A DNA stretch of 64,000 nucleotides. Source: Mesostigma viride. Lineage: Eukaryota; Streptophyta; Mesostigmatophyceae; Mesostigmatales; Mesostigmataceae. The stretch covers positions 3,018,613-3,082,612 of the forward strand of contig RPFO01000041.1 in assembly GCA_009746045.1 (NCBI GenBank), written 5' to 3'. Below, piece after piece: positions 11,652 through 21,700 of the stretch (the first letter of the stretch is position 1; the number at the start of each line of letters is the position of its first letter). The notes beneath the pieces are model-generated. The model did no database searches and was not told the origin of the DNA. It was given only the letters and a program-made list of their open reading frames with translations. The translations under genes were made by a program, and so were the position numbers.

Positions 11652-12098
11652 ATGGGTTTGTAATACAATCAGGGCGACAACCTGCAGGTGTAGGATGTAC
11701 AACTAGCACCTGCTCTGGGTGCACGAGGTGCACCTGCACCTCCATGATGGTTCATGCCTCCTAAACAAGCACAGGCACACAAGGCGGCTTGAGGAGAGGG
11801 CCTAGAAGGCCTGCATGACATATGGGGTGGAAGGTATGTGGCTAGGCTATAGCTGGGGTACACATGGCCTCTCAGCAGAGAGTAACTCCCTGCATGGGCA
11901 AAACATGACTCGAAATTGCTACGGCTATTGCAAGGGCGGGTGTGGGCCCATTAAAAAAAAATTAAATTAAATTATAACATGTCTCCGTTGGGAGATCATG
12001 TAGCACATATTCCAGGTTGGATGGGTGGTGTGGAGGAAGCCGCGTAATCGAACTAACCTAACTCTAAGCTATATCTAGTCTAGAAAAGCCTATCTACG

Positions 12099-13796
12099 CT
12101 ACTCATCAAAACGGCTCCTCCGTTTGGGGGGAGGCGGCTTGCCCACAGGGGCTGGCGTGTGCGCCTTGACAATCTTCTTCCACCGCGTCTTGTCTTGCAT
12201 GGCAGTCCAAAGACGGGAGAGAGAGTGGATGCGGTACTCAAACTGGGCTGGGACCACTAGGTCGTCCAGCAACATCTGGGTATAGGTCATGGCATGTTTC
12301 CCTACCTTTTTAGGAATGTTCTTGGGGCCAGGCCAGGTCAAAATGTGCCGCCCCGGTTGGCCGAGCCGCTGGGGACCGGCCAGACCAAGGGCGGTGTCGA
12401 CCTGGCTGGTGCGAGCAAGATGTCCTACAAATGCTATCCTACGCTGTCTAATCTCGTCCGAAATACGCGGCATACCGTGATACAAAGACTCTAAGGACCT
12501 ACGCTGAGAAAACCCGACATTCAGGACCTGTCGGAGCATCCGGGTGACCGTGCCGTCTAGCTTGGCTGCCAGTGTTGCCGTGAGTGTCCATGCCTCGGCG
12601 CCATACGTGAGCACCGTGAGGACGAGGACCTTGAAGAGCATGCGCTTGCGGTGCTCGTCCAGGCCCTTGGAGCGCCAGTAGGTGTTGAGCGAACGGAGCT
12701 TGGCCCAGGAAAGGCCGATGCGGGTGTCCACATCGTCGGCAGTGTCCGGAAGCCAACTCCCCAACAGCTTGAAGCGGTCGCGGAGTGGGACCTCCGTCCC
12801 GTCTAGCAGGCGCGGCAGCGGTGGGCGACTGGAGGCCCCAATCACCATCGCCTCAGTTTTGACACTAATCTCCAACCCCACCGCCCTCGCCTCCAGGCCC
12901 AGACAGTCCAGCCAGGTCTGAATGTGCTCGGGGCGCGCGATGAGGGTGGTGTCGTCCGCATAAATCAGGTCAGCCAGGCGGTAACCCGTGCTAACCCCGC
13001 CGTGCCCACGCTCGTTAAGGATGTCCAAGCCTGGCTCGAACCCCTTAAGAGCAGTAAAGCGCGCACGTGCCTGGCGCATGACGTGGTCCACGACAATAAT
13101 GAACAGGTATGGAGACAGGACACAACCTTGCCACACCCCGTGGTGAAGGGGGAATGGTGGGGTGGTGCCTTCCGCAGTCCGCACTACTGCCTGTGAGCCC
13201 TCATACAGTCGGCGAATGGCAGCAATAAACGCTGGTGGCACGCGGTCCAGAGCTAGGATGGCCCAAAGAGCCTCCCAGAGGACCGTGTCAAAGGCCTTGA
13301 TATAGTCAACAAAAATGAGGACCAGCGGCAAACTGTCAGGGGGAAGGCGACGCACCTCCTCCATCAACCGGCGCGCGACAAACACAGCCATGACAGTGTT
13401 ACGACCACTACGGAAACCCATCTGAGACTCACCCAGGTGTGGGTCCAGCGCGGCGCGGAGCCTGTGCAGCATCATGCGCATGAAGACCTTCAGCGCGGCG
13501 CTCTGGAGGCAGACACCCCGGTAGTTACCGGGGTCAGCAGCAGAGCCCTTCTTGTACAGCATGACGCGGATGGCCGTCTGCCACTCAGCAGGCGGAGGCT
13601 CGTCAGAGAGCAGGACACGGTTGCAGAACGCCAGCAGAAGATCCCTAACCGCCAGATCAGGGGTCTTCAGCAGCTCAGCAGAAAGGTGGTCGGCACCGAC
13701 CGCCGCATCGTACCGCAGGCGAGCAAGGGCGCCGTCCAATTCCTCCAAAGTGAAGGGGTGGACGACGTCGTTGGTGGCAAGGCAGCCCTCCTTCAA
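12099..13796 (-). pseudogene. LINE ORF2, reverse-transcriptase half (frameshifted from the endonuclease)
   Basis: Reverse transcriptase of the non-LTR type. There is no ATG at its head: the frame is open upstream into the G-rich junction (reading ...SSAADYQVPALKEG), so it was continuous with the endonuclease before an indel. Motifs in order are NYRGVCL, GFRSGRNT, motif A FVDYIKAFD (D164), GVWQGCVLSPYLF (motif B), YADD (279-282, motif C), the KLLGSWLPD segment, TYGAEAW and a C-terminal region ending in a basic tail (PPPKRRSRFDE). The YADD and WQGCVLSP wording is closer to RTE/CR1-type LINEs than to plant L1 (FADD). No RNase H or CCHC knuckle follows. Confidence 0.85.
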
Positions 13797-15574
13797 GGCG
13801 GGGACTTGGTAGTCCGCGGCCGAGGAGGGGGGCGCTGGCGGCGGCGGGGGTCCGGCGACCCCGAGGCGGGCGGCCGTCTCGGGGTGAAGCGGCGGGGGGG
13901 GGCGCGAGCCCCACCGGTCAAGGAAACATTGTGGGCCAACCAGCGGTCAAGGCTTACCGGCGCCGTGCCGTCCCCCGTGTGCTCCACCGGGGTGCGCTGC
14001 CGCCGGCCGCCGAGCCGGTCGAGGTGGTACCACATGTCCTTGCCCTGGTTGCGAGCCTGGCAGGCCTTGGCATCCGCGATGCACTGGGCCGCCTCCGCGT
14101 CCTGAGCGTGCTCGTAGGCCTCCACAAGGGCGGCCTTGAGCAATGGTTTCTGCAGCGGGTCCCGGTTACGCTTGAGGCGGTGCCGGGCGGCCAAGACCTT
14201 GGGGTCCTGGCGGTAGAGCGGGCCGGGGCGGCGGCGGGGCATGACCGGCAGGTGCCGGGCCGCCAGCAACGGGGCACGGGCCGCAAAGCCCGCAAAAATG
14301 GCTGCGTTGGGGGCACCATTGTCCAGCTCGTCGACGTCCGCCCGGGCGTCCAGTGCCGACAGGTACTTCCGTCGGCACCAGTTCCGCTCGTGCTCGGCGT
14401 CCGTCCAGTCCTCAGGATCTCCCTTGACCGGACGTAGAGCAGACCAGTCAGGGCGGACCACTGGGGCGCGGCGCGCGGGGACGTGGAACCGGAGCCGAAG
14501 GGTCGCGCGCACCAACCGGTGGTCAGAGCACACCGTGGGCGTGTCAAACACTCGGGTGTCCAGAACCGAGGTACACCTGGGCTGCCGTACCACCACGTAG
14601 TCCAGACAGGCCTGACGGCCGTTAGGGCCACGAAAAGTGACCAAGTCCTGGGAGGGACGTTGGAAGTGGCAGTTGACAGCAACCATCCCGCTATCCCGCA
14701 AAAAGGCAGAAAACAGGGGAGTGTTGTCATTAGCAGCAGTGTCAGCAGGCGCAAAGCGACTGCCAGCAGTACCCACGGGGAGCGTGGCATTGGCGTCTAG
14801 CAGCATAACCAAAAAGTGGCGGGCCGGGGTGGCCCCCTCAAGGCTATGCAAGTCCTCGAAGAACTTCTGGCGTTCCAACGCAGGTAGACCACTATGGGGT
14901 GCGTAGCCCACCCCCACCGTGAGGTGGTGTTTAGACCGCCCCTCGACGGAGGTGAAGTGTGCTACCATAAGGCGTGGCGTTAGAAACTTAAGCGTGCTGA
15001 GGCTAGCAACTGCCAGCGGCGAACACAAAAGACCAACACCACCTTGGCCAGACGTACCGCTGCCAGCGAAGAAAAACCGCCAGCCACCCGCCAAGCGATC
15101 AGTGCTCACCATGCCAAGTGGCACCGTGCGGCGGTGTTCCTGGACGCCTAATATAGACACACGATGCTCAATGCAAAATGCGACTAGCTCCTCTACCCGG
15201 CAGCTATGGTCGTCATCTAGCAATGTGCGGGTGTTAAAAGTGGCAAGGGCCAAGGATGCCTGCTGGCCCACCAGGGGAGGACGACGATGGGTGATGGGGG
15301 TGGATGCGGCGGGGGGTGGAGGTGGGGGTGAAACGGAGGGGGGAAGGGAAGCGGTAGAAATAGTGCTTTTCATCGCATTTATTTTGTCCTGCAAGCGTAG
15401 GATGCGAGCCTGCCGCTTGCTCGGGGTATTCGGGGTTGGGGCTGATTGCACAACGCCGAGGCGTAGGTAATCTAGCAAACGTTGGGTTTTACGAATCTGA
15501 CATTTGACAGATGAGGTTGTGGCCCGAAATACCGGCACCACCATGGCTTTCACCCGACGGTTAGGTCGAGGCAT
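13793..15574 (-). CDS. LINE ORF2, apurinic-like endonuclease half
   Basis: An endonuclease/exonuclease/phosphatase-fold nickase that would prime reverse transcription at the target. The ATG at 15574 opens a basic N-terminus (MPRPNRRVK). The EEP domain spans about residues 105-365 and has the expected catalytic set: N114 (ATFN), E146 (VQE), Y224, D260 and N262 (LLDAN), D325 and S350-D351-H352. A linker rich in Arg and Pro follows. After about 13900 the frame runs out into arginine/proline nonsense and stops at 13793, while the RT continues in another frame, so ORF2 is broken by an indel in a G-rich run near 13828-13900. The catalytic residues are intact. The 5' UTR and TSD suggest that the start is genuine. 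Confidence 0.85.
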   Translation of the reverse strand: MPRPNRRVKAMVVPVFRATTSSVKCQIRKTQRLLDYLRLGVVQSAPTPNTPSKRQARILRLQDKINAMKSTISTASLPPSVSPPPPPPAASTPITHRRPPLVGQQASLALATFNTRTLLDDDHSCRVEELVAFCIEHRVSILGVQEHRRTVPLGMVSTDRLAGGWRFFFAGSGTSGQGGVGLLCSPLAVASLSTLKFLTPRLMVAHFTSVEGRSKHHLTVGVGYAPHSGLPALERQKFFEDLHSLEGATPARHFLVMLLDANATLPVGTAGSRFAPADTAANDNTPLFSAFLRDSGMVAVNCHFQRPSQDLVTFRGPNGRQACLDYVVVRQPRCTSVLDTRVFDTPTVCSDHRLVRATLRLRFHVPARRAPVVRPDWSALRPVKGDPEDWTDAEHERNWCRRKYLSALDARADVDELDNGAPNAAIFAGFAARAPLLAARHLPVMPRRRPGPLYRQDPKVLAARHRLKRNRDPLQKPLLKAALVEAYEHAQDAEAAQCIADAKACQARNQGKDMWYHLDRLGGRRQRTPVEHTGDGTAPVSLDRWLAHNVSLTGGARAPPRRFTPRRPPASGSPDPRRRQRPPPRPRTTKSPP

Positions 15575-15770
15575 GGTAGTGGAACGGGACTGTTTAGAGG
15601 CTGTCCCCGAAGCCTGTTAGCCGCGAGCCGACGAGGAAGGTTGTCTACCTACTGTCTACCAACAGAGGCAGCACCCTTCTGGCTAGACACCTGACGAGTG
15701 TGGGCCCATCACGTAGGCATACATGGCCACGTCACTAAGCTTTCTAATCTACACTACTGCTATATATTCC

Positions 15771-16229
15771 CTAAGCTGGGGTGGCTGGGGTGACTGGGGT
15801 GGCTGGGGCGGCAGGGGTCGCCTGCCAGGGCTTGTGGGCGACGTAGATGTCCGCCCCCTTCCAGTAGACCGGCTTCTGCCCCGCCGTCTGCCGAAGCTGG
15901 AGGTAGGTCGGCCATAGCTCCCGTCGCCGTTGTTGCTGCGTCAAGGTCAAGTCGTCGTCCAGCGTGTAGGCGGTCCCCCCAAGCCGCTTGCGACACTTGA
16001 GGAACTCCATCTTATCCGCCATGGTGTCAAAGGTGAGGAGCAAGGGGGAGGGGCCGGCCTTACCCCGCGAGCGGGGAAGGCGGGTCACCCCCCGCGGCTT
16101 GCCCTTACCAGTGATAGCCATGGGGACAAGGATTTTGTTCTCAAACGCCAGGGCAAGGGTCTCGGAGGTCTCGTCCTGCAGCGGGTCGAAGTGCTTGACT
16201 ATGACGTTAAGGCTGCGCTTGGCGAGCTC
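15771..16229 (-). pseudogene. LINE ORF1 protein, C-terminal fragment (copy 3)
   Basis: It keeps the RRM-like core (ELAKRSLNVIVKHFD) through the basic RRRELWP segment and the Pro/Ala-rich end. The 5' truncation at 16229 falls exactly at the TSD. It is more diverged from copies 1 and 2 than they are from each other. Confidence 0.75.
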
Positions 16230-16341
16230 GGGGAGCATGCTTCCTGACACCGCCGACGATGTGGACACCCGCATCGGCCGACGATGTGGACACCCGCATT
16301 TGCCCTGACGGTTTGCCGCTGGTCTTCATTTTAGTTGACTA
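16230..16341 (+). pseudogene. RT fragments and a 22-bp tandem duplication
   Basis: MLPDTADDVDTRIG continues the RT fragment of 9513-9580. The stretch CGACGATGTGGACACCCGCAT is then present twice in tandem (about 16253-16273 and 16276-16296). From about 16305 the sequence reads PDGLPLVFILVDY, the part of an RT just before motif A, from a different copy. That part stops at GTTGACTA (16334-16341) and resumes at 16786. Confidence 0.6.
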
Positions 16342-16785
16342 ATAATTAATTAGTTATTTAGGAACATAACGCATTCTGGGCTACTTCCTGCTGAGACGCC
16401 ATGCCCTAGCTTTTTGTATAGCTATGCTAATCTTCCCCCCCATGACAGGCTCCCCCTTCGCTGGGCATAGCTTGAAGATCATGGGGATGCAAGTGCCCTG
16501 GTGCACCTAGAGCAAGGGTCCTTTACATTCCCACCCTTGCAGGAAGTAGCTTAGAATGTATGATAGGCCATATGCCCCTTCTCGACGCAGTCACGTGTCT
16601 ATTAATTAATTAATTAATTAATGCCCCTTCTCTGGGCTATTGAATTGAATTGAATTGTAACATAACTCCGTTGGGAGTATATGTAGCACACAGCCCTTGA
16701 GAGGGGGGCATATAGCCTATCATAGGGCTATGTGCTACATATACTCCCAACGGAGTTATGTTCCTAATTAATTCCTGCAATGGTT
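16342..16785 (+). mobile_element. Composite of ORF1-element 3' ends inserted in an RT gene (TSD GTTGACTA)
   Basis: It is bounded by GTTGACTA at 16334-16341 and 16786-16793. It contains ORF1-element 3' UTR (about 16376-16580), a 37-bp mini insertion (16584-16620), a reverse-complement tail (about 16637-16700) and a forward tail (about 16726-16763). The last two form an inverted repeat with ~38-bp arms and a ~25-bp loop. Confidence 0.65.
16584..16620 (+). mobile_element. 37-bp extreme 5'-truncated LINE insertion
   Basis: GACGCAGTCACGTGTCT followed by (ATTA)n is flanked by the 12-bp TSD ATGCCCCTTCTC (16572-16583 and 16621-16632). It equals the last bases of the RT element ending at 18591. Confidence 0.85.
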
Positions 16786-16813
16786 GTTGACTATATCAAG
16801 GCCTTTGACACGG

Positions 16814-18349
16814 GAGCTCGAGCTGAGCACCGCCGCCAAGCAACTCCGCTTCTATGCTGCCGTTGGACCTGACCAGCTCCCAGCCCCGGTGATTAAGCTG
16901 ACGGCGCTCACGGGGTTCCTGCTTGACGTCTGCAACCGGATCCTGCTTGCCGACGCGCCGCCGATTCCTGAGTGGCAGCACAGCTACCGTATTATGCTGT
17001 ACAAAAACAAAGGTTCCCCTGACGACCCCGCCAACTACAGAGGAGTCTGCATCCAGAGCGCCGCACTTAAGTTGTTCATGCGCATGATCCTCAACCGCCT
17101 TCGTTCTGCTCTCGACTGTCACCTTGGGGAAAGTCAAATGGGCTTCCGTCCTGGGCGCAACACCGTCATGGCCATCTTCGTCGCGCGTCGCCTCTTCGAG
17201 GAAATCGCTCTCCTGCAACCTGGTGAGTTTCCCGCCATCCTGATCTTCGTCGACTTCATCAAGGCTTTTGATTCTGTCCTCTGGGACGCTCTATGGGCTG
17301 TACTTGCTCGCGCTCGCGTCCCCACTCCCCTGATTACCGTCATCCGCACGCTGTATGAGGGGTCGACCACTTCGGTGCGCACTCAACACGGCATTACCCC
17401 GCCCTGCCCACTGCAGACCGGCGTCTGGCAGGGTTGCGTCCTGTCGCCGTACCTGTTTATTATTGTAGTGGATTATGTTATGCGCCAGGCACGTGCTCGC
17501 TTTGCTAGCATTGCAGGCCGTGCCCCTGGCCTAGCGATCACGAACGAGCTTGGGGAAGGGGGGCCGACTAACAAGCAGAATTTACTAGCTGACCTCACTT
17601 ATGCCGACGACATCACGCTCATCGAGAAGCCGGAGTCTGCCCAACTTTGGCTGGACTGCCTGGCGCTCGAGGCTCGGGCGGTTGGTCTAGAAATCAGCCC
17701 CAAAACGGAGGCCCTGGCCCTCGGCATGGCAGGGCCCCCACCCACACTCCGCCTCTTAGACGATGCCGAGGTCAACTACCCTACTTCAGGCCGCTTCAAG
17801 CTGCTCGGCAGTTGGCTTCCCGACTGCGAGGACGACATGACGACACGGATCGGCATGGCGTGGGCGCACCTCCATGACCACCGCTGCTGGTGGAGCAACC
17901 CCGCCCTACCCCGGATCGTCAAGCGTGACCTCTTCAAGGTCGTCATTCTGACGATCCTGACCTACGGCGCCGAGACGTGGACACTGATGCAGGAGCTGGA
18001 GCAACGACTCGACGGCGCCGTCACCAAGATGCTGCGCAAGGCCCTTAACATCCCCTTTGGTTTGCACATTAGTAATGAGGATTTGTACGCTGATTTGCCC
18101 TATGTTTCCCACATTATTAGGCACAGGCGCCTGGGCCTAGCCGGGCACCTGGCCCGCACAGATCAGGTAGATACATCAGATAGACTAGCTGGCACCAAGC
18201 CCGCCCAGCCTGGGCGATATGTCCTCACCTGGCGTGCCCCCGGCCGCGCGCGGCAGGGCCGCCACCCGTGGACTTTTCGTGATAGACTCGGCATGGACAT
18301 GTGCTACACTAGACGTGACGGGCTCACCCCCGGGCAGCCTCCTGGTTAA
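16814..18349 (+). CDS. LINE reverse transcriptase, 5'-truncated but uninterrupted
   Basis: Non-LTR reverse transcriptase, about 511 residues, with no stop or frameshift. From the truncation point it reads ELELSTAAKQLRFYAAVGPD, the region just upstream of the RT fingers. Motifs are NYRGVCIQ, GFRPGRNT, FVDFIKAFD (motif A, about residue 147), GVWQGCVLSPYLF, YADD (about 263-266), KLLGSWLPD, TYGAETW, and a C-terminus ending in PGQPPG. The endonuclease is missing because of truncation. It has no start codon of its own and is probably not translated. Openness over 1.5 kb argues for recent insertion. Confidence 0.85.
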   Translation, partial: ELELSTAAKQLRFYAAVGPDQLPAPVIKLTALTGFLLDVCNRILLADAPPIPEWQHSYRIMLYKNKGSPDDPANYRGVCIQSAALKLFMRMILNRLRSALDCHLGESQMGFRPGRNTVMAIFVARRLFEEIALLQPGEFPAILIFVDFIKAFDSVLWDALWAVLARARVPTPLITVIRTLYEGSTTSVRTQHGITPPCPLQTGVWQGCVLSPYLFIIVVDYVMRQARARFASIAGRAPGLAITNELGEGGPTNKQNLLADLTYADDITLIEKPESAQLWLDCLALEARAVGLEISPKTEALALGMAGPPPTLRLLDDAEVNYPTSGRFKLLGSWLPDCEDDMTTRIGMAWAHLHDHRCWWSNPALPRIVKRDLFKVVILTILTYGAETWTLMQELEQRLDGAVTKMLRKALNIPFGLHISNEDLYADLPYVSHIIRHRRLGLAGHLARTDQVDTSDRLAGTKPAQPGRYVLTWRAPGRARQGRHPWTFRDRLGMDMCYTRRDGLTPGQPPG

Positions 18350-18591
18350 TTGTCTGTAATATGGAGGCAGATGGTGCGCAAGGATAGATGGCAAGTAGTG
18401 ATGAAGGAGACCACCCCCAAGCCTGTGGGGGCTCCGCGTGTGACCAAGTATGGCATTCATAGCGATTCGGGCCGCGGTGCCCACACCCCTGTAACTAGGA
18501 CCTAGATAGCTTTTACCATCCATTCCATCCCATGTTCCGCTCCCACTGAGGGCTTATGCTCACGTGACGCAGTCACGTGTCTATTAATTAA
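16814..18591 (+). mobile_element. 5'-truncated LINE with intact RT (TSD TTGACACGG)
   Basis: The 9-bp TSD lies at 16805-16813 and 18592-18600. The unit holds the RT coding sequence to 18349, a 3' UTR of about 240 bp, a perfect 3' hairpin (CACGTGAC, GCA loop, GTCACGTG) and the tail CTATTAATTAA. The 3' end differs from that of the ORF1/EN-RT family above, so this is a second LINE family. Confidence 0.88.
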
Positions 18592-18700
18592 TTGACACGG
18601 TCCTCTGGGAGGCTCTTTGGGCCATACTAGCTCTGGATCGCCTCCTTACTAGCTACTGGATAGCCTCCTTACTCGTCTGTATGCACGTAGGCCTCACGGG

Positions 18701-21700
18701 CTGTCACGTCCGTGATCATTTACGTCCGTGCACTCAAGAAGTTACGCGGTTGCCGTAATTGGAATCGTTACCGACGTTTGGTTGGTTCCGATTCAGTAGG
18801 CCGCAGGCTTTGTTCCTTTGGGCTTGTGTGGAGCGCCGCGCCGGAAAGGCCTGAATTTCTAGAGTGACAGTCTTAGGTGACCTGGCTTAGGTTCAGGTGC
18901 AAGACTTTGGGGCGCAAAGCCTTGGTGGCTTGCGCAATATTCCGGTGCGTGACATTTGGCAGTTACGGATCTTTTGTATTGTCCAGACGGAATGATGTTC
19001 AGTCAGACAAAGCTGGATACGCAGATCGTACTGTGCGGTGTGCTGGCTCGCACGTGGCTGTCGAACAGACTTGCTCAGCATTTTGCTGGCAGTCTAACTG
19101 CACGTCAGGCGGCTTGCTGGCAAATGCGACAGCCCATGGATGCCGGGATTTTTGGAGGTATTTAGGAGCAGGGCAGCGGCCATGGTGGTCGCTGTTCGCT
19201 CGTTTCTCTCCCTCACAACTAGTTTGTTGTCGTCATGGGGTTAAACTTCTCGAACAGCGCGGAGCAGCCCCCGTGAGTTGTTGCATGTCGTTGCCATGAC
19301 GATGGTTGATAGGATTGACAGTGGTTTGATCCGGTTGGGATGTTGTTGGCATTGTGGACGAGAAATGTTCTGCTGACCCGGGAACAGTCCCGGGAAAGGG
19401 CCGGTTCGTCGTTGGCCAGTGTGCCAGTAACTGGGACATGAGCGCAGAGTCACACAGTTGATATAGATGATGACGTAAGTAAACACTGTTGCGCCACAGT
19501 GGCGTCATGGTTGGTCTGTGGTGGTTTCGATGGGTCTCAAGGATATGTAGTTACTCTTACAGTTGCGGCAGCACAACTCGGCATTCATTGTAATTTGTCA
19601 AATGTTATGGAATGAATGGTTTGGGCATTGCTTTCATCATAAAGCATTATTGCAATCTTCATAATATAATCGGCTGGCTGCGCTGCCTGTCATGAAGGTG
19701 GTGGTGCCGTCAAGGACCACACCTATCATTTTCACTTAATTGAAACGAGCGAACAACCCTTGGCGGGTTCAGTTCGGACAGCCTGAGCCGGAGATATACC
19801 CAAGCTGCTTGCAGGGTCGAGCACTTGGAAGAGGATTAAGCTTATCCTGTAAAAAGCTATGAAGAGGATTAGGCTTATCAAGGAGACAACCAGACCTTGA
19901 AAAAGCCGTGAAGAGGATTATGCTTATCCTTGAAAAAGCGCCGAAGCGGATTATGCTTATCCTTTAAAAAAGCACTCAAGAGGTTATTGCTTAGCCTATT
20001 TGAAAAGCATGTGTGGTCCTGCCGTGGGAAAATTTTTTACCTATGTGATCCTCTTTTTGACTTTTTGGCTCTTCATTTTTTCGAGCTAAAATGGGGGGGG
20101 GAATATAGTGGATCACACACATGAGCACTCTATTGCTATGGATATGCCTTCCAAGTGATAGTCTAGGATATAATGGCACGCAAACGCGACAGCTGTCACG
20201 TCCGTGATCATTTACGTCCGTGCACTCAAGAAGTTACGTGGTTGCCGTAATTGGAATCGTTACCGACGTTTGGTTGGTTCCGATTCAGTAGGCCGCAGGC
20301 TTTGTTCCTTTGGGCTTGTGTGGAGCGCTGCGCCGGAAAGGCCTGAATTTCTAGAGTGACAGTCTTAGGTGACCTGGCTTAGGTTCAGGTGCAAGACTTT
20401 GGGGCGCAAAGCCTTGGTGGCTTGCGCAATATTCCGGTGCGTGACATTTGGCAGTTACGAATCTTTTGTATTGTCCAGACGGAATGATGTTCAGTCCATC
20501 TGACAAAGCTGGATATGCAGATCGTACTGTGCGGTGTGCTGGCTCGCACGTGGCTGTCGAACAGACTTGCTCAGCATTTTGCTGGCAGTCTAACTGCACG
20601 TCACTGAGGCGGCTTGCTGGCAAATGCGACAGCCCATGGATGCCGGGATTTTTGGAGGTATTTAGGAGCAGGGCAGCGGCCATGGTGGTCGTTGTTCGCT
20701 CGTTTCTCTCCCTCACAACTAGTTTGTTGTCTTCATGGGGTTAAACTTCTCGAACAGCGCGGAGCAGCCCCCGTGAGTTGTTGCATGTCGTTGCCATGAC
20801 GATGGTTGATAGGATTGACAGTGGTTTGATCCGGTTGGGATGTTGTTGGCATTGTGGACGAGAAATGTTCTGCTGACCCGGGAACAGTCCCGGGAAAGGG
20901 CCGGTTCGTCGTTGGCCAGTGTGCCAGTAACTGGGACATGAGCGCAGAGTCACACAGTTGATATAGATGATGACGTAAGTAAACACTGTTGCGCCACAGT
21001 GGCGTCATGGTTGGTCTGTGGTGGTTTTGATGGGTCTCAAGGATATGTAGTTACTCTTACAGTTGCGGCAGCACAACTCGGCATTCATTGTAATTTGTCA
21101 AATGTTATGGAATGAATGGTTTGGGCATTGCTTTCATCATAAAGCATTATTGCAATCTTCATAATGTAATCGGCTGGCTGCGCTGCCTGTCATGAAGGTG
21201 GTGGTGCCGTCAAGGACCACACCTATCATTTTCACTTAATTGAAACGAGCGAACAACCCTTGGCGGGTTCAGTTCGGACAGCCTGAGCCGGAGATATACC
21301 CAAGCTGCTTGCAGGGTCGAGCACTTGGAAGAGGATTAAGCTTATCCTGTAAAAAGCTATGAAGAGGATTAGGCTTATCAAGGAGACAACCAGACCTTGA
21401 AAAAGCCGTGAAGAGGATTATGCTTATCCTTGAAAAAGCGCCGAAGCGGATTATGCTTATCCTTTAAAAAAGCACTCAAGAGGTTATTGCTTAGCCTATT
21501 TGAAAAGCATGTGTGGTCCTGCCGTGGGAAAATTTTTTACCTATGTGATCCTCTTTTTGACTTTTTGGCTCTTCATTTTTTCGAGCTAAAATGGGGGGGG
21601 GAATATAGTGGATCACACACATGAGCACTCTATTGCTATGGATATGCCTTCCAAGTGATAGTCTAGGATATAATGGCACGCAAACGCGACAGCTGTCACG

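Larger units (their letters stand above)
11952..15698 (-). mobile_element. EN-RT (ORF2-only) LINE unit with 11-bp TSD
   Basis: It is bounded by TGTGGGCCCAT at 11941-11951 and 15699-15709. On the minus strand it has a 124-bp leader, the endonuclease frame 15574-13793, the RT frame 13796-12099, a 3' UTR of about 90 bp, the conserved 3' block (CTCCCAACGGAG) and an AATTT-rich tail ending in a run of T. There is no ORF1 inside the TSD-bounded unit. It interrupts the 3' UTR of ORF1 copy 3. Confidence 0.85.
9581..16229 (-). mobile_element. ORF1 LINE unit, copy 3 (minus, 5'-truncated, carrying two later insertions)
   Basis: It is bounded by the 9-bp TSD GGGGAGCAT (9572-9580 and 16230-16238). Its parts on the minus strand are ORF1 C-terminus 16229-15771, 3' UTR 15770-15710, [EN-RT element 15698-11952 inserted], 3' UTR 11940-11661, [ORF1 copy 2 at 9660-11651 inserted], and the last ~70 bp with tail (TTAAT)n at 9581. 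Removing the two inserts and one copy of each of their TSDs gives a continuous 3' UTR homologous to copies 1 and 2. Confidence 0.8.
16786..18660 (+). pseudogene. Interrupted RT: motif A split by the 16814-18591 insertion
   Basis: The left part reads VDYIKAFDT up to 16813. The right part from 18592 reads on as DTVLWEALWAILALDR before decaying. The join restores the exact motif A surroundings seen in the RT at 12099-13796. Confidence 0.75.
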
